Shown here piece after piece: positions 12,032-13,518 of a stretch of DNA of 13,518 nt (position 1 is the stretch's first letter; the number at the start of each line of letters is the position of its first letter). The notes under the pieces were generated by a model. The model had not been told where the DNA came from. It saw only the letters and a list, made by a program, of their open reading frames with translations, and did not search any database. The DNA lies in the NCBI GenBank assembly GCA_026398675.1, contig JAPLSK010000299.1:1-13518 (forward strand), written 5' to 3'. This DNA comes from a bacterium. GTDB lineage: Bacteria; RBG-13-66-14. Made by a program: the position numbers and the translations under genes.

Positions 12032-12052
12032 GCGGATCCGGCTAGTCCGTGG

Positions 12053-12155
12053 GGCGGTTAGACGGGCTGACTCCTTGTAACCGGGACCCGCGGGGTTCGA
12101 CGAGGCGGTTTGACGGGCTGACTCCTTGTAGTAACCGGGACCCGCGGGGTTCGAC
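12053..12155. repeat. Tandem duplication of about 50 bp after the oxoamine synthase gene
   Basis: Two copies start at 12053 and 12104. Both contain GGCGGTT, GACGGGCTGACTCCTTGTA, AACCGGGACCCGCGGGGTTC and GAC; the second has three extra bases (GTA). The word GGGTTCGA resembles a tRNA T-loop but no matching stem follows it. Confidence 0.8.
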
Positions 12156-12231
12156 CACCGGCCGAGGCTTTCACGGGCGCGACCGGCGACGGGAGCCCCG
12201 TTCTCCGATAGGACTGAGAGAGCAGCTAAAC

Positions 12232-12260
12232 GCCGAACCGGAGCCGGTTCGGCAGGTTTT
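12232..12260 (+). terminator. Palindrome that may terminate the oxoamine synthase transcript
   Basis: GCCGAACCGG (12232-12241) and CCGGTTCGGC (12244-12253) form a perfect 10-bp inverted repeat with a 2-base centre, followed by AGGTTTT. The T-run is short and starts three bases after the stem, so termination is uncertain. It lies 200 bases after the stop codon. Confidence 0.4.
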
Positions 12261-12298
12261 ACCCGGCGACGAAGGGCAGGCTTAACCCGGAGGCGACT
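12251..12298 (+). repeat. Imperfect 24-nt tandem repeat
   Basis: GGCAGG followed by an AT-rich pentamer, CCCGG and CGAC occurs at 12251 and again at 12275. GCAGGTTTTTCC at 12299 starts like a third copy. No function is evident and no known riboswitch pattern was recognised. Confidence 0.45.
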
Positions 12299-12382
12299 GC
12301 AGGTTTTTCCGCCGAGGAGGCTGCCGCCCGACGTCGGCGCCCGGACCATCTTTTCCGGGTGGAGGATTTCCAAGAAATACAC

Positions 12383-12388
12383 TATAAT
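12383..12388 (+). promoter_or_regulatory. Consensus -10 box of the DUF1385 gene
   Basis: TATAAT is a perfect -10 hexamer. The -35 region is poor (TGGAGG at a 17-bp spacing), so an activator may be needed. A 6-bp hairpin (12340-12359) lies where upstream elements would be. Confidence 0.55.
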
Positions 12389-12434
12389 CCGGTCGAGAAT
12401 GTAGTTTCGTCCGAAACGTTATTTTCGACCGGAT
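12387..12434 (+). promoter_or_regulatory. Perfect 10-bp inverted repeat overlapping the -10 box
   Basis: ATCCGGTCGA (12387-12396) and TCGACCGGAT (12425-12434) are exact reverse complements 28 bp apart. A smaller inverted repeat GTTTCG/CGAAAC (12404-12417) is centred between them. The left arm overlaps the last bases of TATAAT and the expected start site, so the pair is better explained as a two-site operator than as an RNA hairpin. Confidence 0.55.
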
Positions 12435-12458
12435 ATATGTAGATAGGCCCGTAAACCC

Positions 12459-13472
12459 ATGCCCGACAAGGAAAAGAAGCTAAAGAGGAAGCTGGTCGGC
12501 GGCCAGGCCGTCATGGGCGGCGTCATGATGCGCGGTCGCAAGAAGTGCTTCATGGCCCTCAAGAGCCCCTACGACGGGCGTCTGGAGATATCCGAGCTCC
12601 CCCTGCCCCACTTCTTCCACTGGAAAATCTTCAGGTGGCCGTTCTTCCGCGGGACCTCCATGCTCCTGGACTCCGCCGTCCTGGGCACCCAGGCGCTCAC
12701 CGCCTCGGCCAACTTCGCCGAAAAGGAGGAGGAGAAGGTGAAGGCCGCCGAGGAGGGGAAATCCTTCGACGGTATAGACGAAAAGCCGGGGCTCATCTCC
12801 GGCAAGCGCGCGGCGTTCCTGCTCCTGCCCAGCCTCTTGATCGGCGTGGCGCTCTTTATCCTCGGCCCCCTGTGGGCCGCCAAGGGTATCCTTTCCCTCT
12901 GGCCGGCCATCGGGCCCGAGGGGGGCATCTGGTTCAACCTCATCGAGGGCGGCCTGCGCGTCATCGTCTTCCTTCTGTACCTCATTCTGATCCGGACCAT
13001 GAAGGACGTCCGGGACCTTTTCCGCTACCACGGCGCCGAGCACAAGACCATCGCGGCCTTCGAGGCCGACGAAGAGCTCACCCTCGCCAACGTTTCCACC
13101 AAGAGCCGCCTGCACCCCCGCTGCGGCACCGGCTTCCTCGTCTTCATGCTCATCGCCCTGGTGCTGGTTCACTCCGCCGTCTTCGCCATCCCGGCGCTTC
13201 AGGGCATCTACTTCGTGTACGCGGCGCTCATCCGCATCGCCCTCATCCCCCTCGTGGCCGGGGTGGCCTACGAGTGGATCCGCCTGGCCGGCCGGCACCC
13301 CAAGTCGAAGCTCATGCGTATCTTCGTCGCGCCGGGGCTGGCCACGCAGTTGCTCACCACCGTCGCGCCCGAGGAGCGTCACCTGGAGTGCGCCATCGCC
13401 GCCTTCAAGGCGGTCATCGAGGCCGAGGGCGCCTTCGAGGACCCCGACGAAAAGCGGCCCATCGCGGCCTGA
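12459..13472 (+). CDS. DUF1385 (YqhQ-like) integral membrane protein
   Basis: This 337-residue protein belongs to the DUF1385 family, whose biochemical role is not established. The N-terminal family motif appears as GGQAVMGGVMMRG (14-26); most members have Glu at the position that is Gly20 here. The other hallmarks are YHGAEHKTIAAFEA (190-203) and SRLHPRCGTGFLVFM (216-230), with conserved His, Glu and Cys residues that could bind a metal. Four hydrophobic segments are visible at about 117-141, 157-179, 224-245 and 248-274. The C-terminus ends TTVAPEERHLECAIAAFKAVIEAE, again family-typical. A Lys/Glu-rich stretch (88-101) precedes the first membrane segment. There is no clear Shine-Dalgarno site before the ATG. 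In some bacteria members lie near prfA; no such neighbour is inside this window. Confidence 0.93.
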   Translation: MPDKEKKLKRKLVGGQAVMGGVMMRGRKKCFMALKSPYDGRLEISELPLPHFFHWKIFRWPFFRGTSMLLDSAVLGTQALTASANFAEKEEEKVKAAEEGKSFDGIDEKPGLISGKRAAFLLLPSLLIGVALFILGPLWAAKGILSLWPAIGPEGGIWFNLIEGGLRVIVFLLYLILIRTMKDVRDLFRYHGAEHKTIAAFEADEELTLANVSTKSRLHPRCGTGFLVFMLIALVLVHSAVFAIPALQGIYFVYAALIRIALIPLVAGVAYEWIRLAGRHPKSKLMRIFVAPGLATQLLTTVAPEERHLECAIAAFKAVIEAEGAFEDPDEKRPIAA

Positions 13473-13497
13473 ACCGGTGTGAGTTTTTTTCACCCTC

Positions 13498-13518
13498 GTA
13501 GGGGCCGACCGACGGCGC
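13498..13518 (+). repeat. REP-like element cut by the window end
   Basis: GTAG is followed by GGGCCGACC and GACGGCGC, identical to the first part of the element at 10523-10560, including its loop palindrome. The right arm lies beyond the window. Confidence 0.7.

Noticed and set aside
12085..12105. tRNA-like T-loop word GGGTTCGA
   Set aside because: The flanking bases do not form a T-stem and no acceptor or anticodon arm fits; the word is part of a tandem duplication.
12160..12310. Possible riboswitch (CTGAGAG word recalls the TPP element)
   Set aside because: The other conserved TPP segments are missing and no metabolite gene follows; no other known riboswitch pattern matched.
12480..13493. 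337-codon open frame on the - strand
   Set aside because: It is antisense to the DUF1385 gene, which shows clear family motifs.

Overview
This is a GC-rich bacterial chromosomal window with a dense, gene-by-gene layout. It carries Shine-Dalgarno sites, GTG starts, sigma70-type promoters (TTGAC- boxes 17-18 bp from TATAAT-like boxes), rho-independent terminators and two lipobox lipoproteins. No rRNA, tRNA, transposase, phage gene or CRISPR array was found. The lipoproteins, a secreted multidomain protein and a serine-palmitoyltransferase-like enzyme suggest a double-membraned, probably uncultivated lineage. The sequence alone does not fix the phylum; an FCB-like or candidate-phylum bacterium is my guess, with low confidence.

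Layout, left to right: (1) 1-577, an AT-richer stretch with no convincing gene. (2) 578-2012 (+), a crotonase-family enoyl-CoA hydratase and a HAD hydrolase one base apart. (3) 2228-3694 (+), GatA without gatB or gatC beside it, with a compositionally different 5' end. (4) 3695-4130, an array of repeats. (5) 4131-5003 (-), a six-repeat propeller-like lipoprotein. (6) 5004-5380, a second repeat family with terminator-like hairpins. (7) 5381-5650 (-), a small RRM RNA-binding protein with a long structured leader, divergent from (8) 5893-6627 (+), a membrane-anchored methyltransferase. (9) 6628-7131, repeats. (10) 7132-8088 (-), a paralogue of the lipoprotein in (5). (11) 8089-8652, repeats. (12) 8653-10191 (-), a large secreted beta-sandwich/Ig-like protein. 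(13) 10192-10843, repeats. (14) 10844-12031 (+), an alpha-oxoamine synthase most like serine palmitoyltransferase. (15) 12032-12458, short repeats and a promoter with an inverted repeat. (16) 12459-13472 (+), a DUF1385 (YqhQ-like) membrane protein. The window ends inside another repeat.

The genes do not form one pathway. Housekeeping functions alternate with single-gene surface-protein units, each with its own promoter and often its own terminator. The most striking feature is the intergenic DNA. More than twenty copies of a REP-like element share one architecture: the tetranucleotide GTAG followed directly by a perfect or near-perfect hairpin. Stem sequences differ between copies but stay base-paired, and the copies are arranged in recurring composites: head-to-head pairs exactly 24 bp apart and a direct array with a 118-bp period. 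Some loops carry extra short insertions. One 31-nt insertion also occurs, in frame, inside the coding sequence of the large secreted protein. This architecture matches REP sequences mobilised by RAYT (TnpA-REP, Y1/HUH) transposases in other bacteria, but no such enzyme is encoded here.
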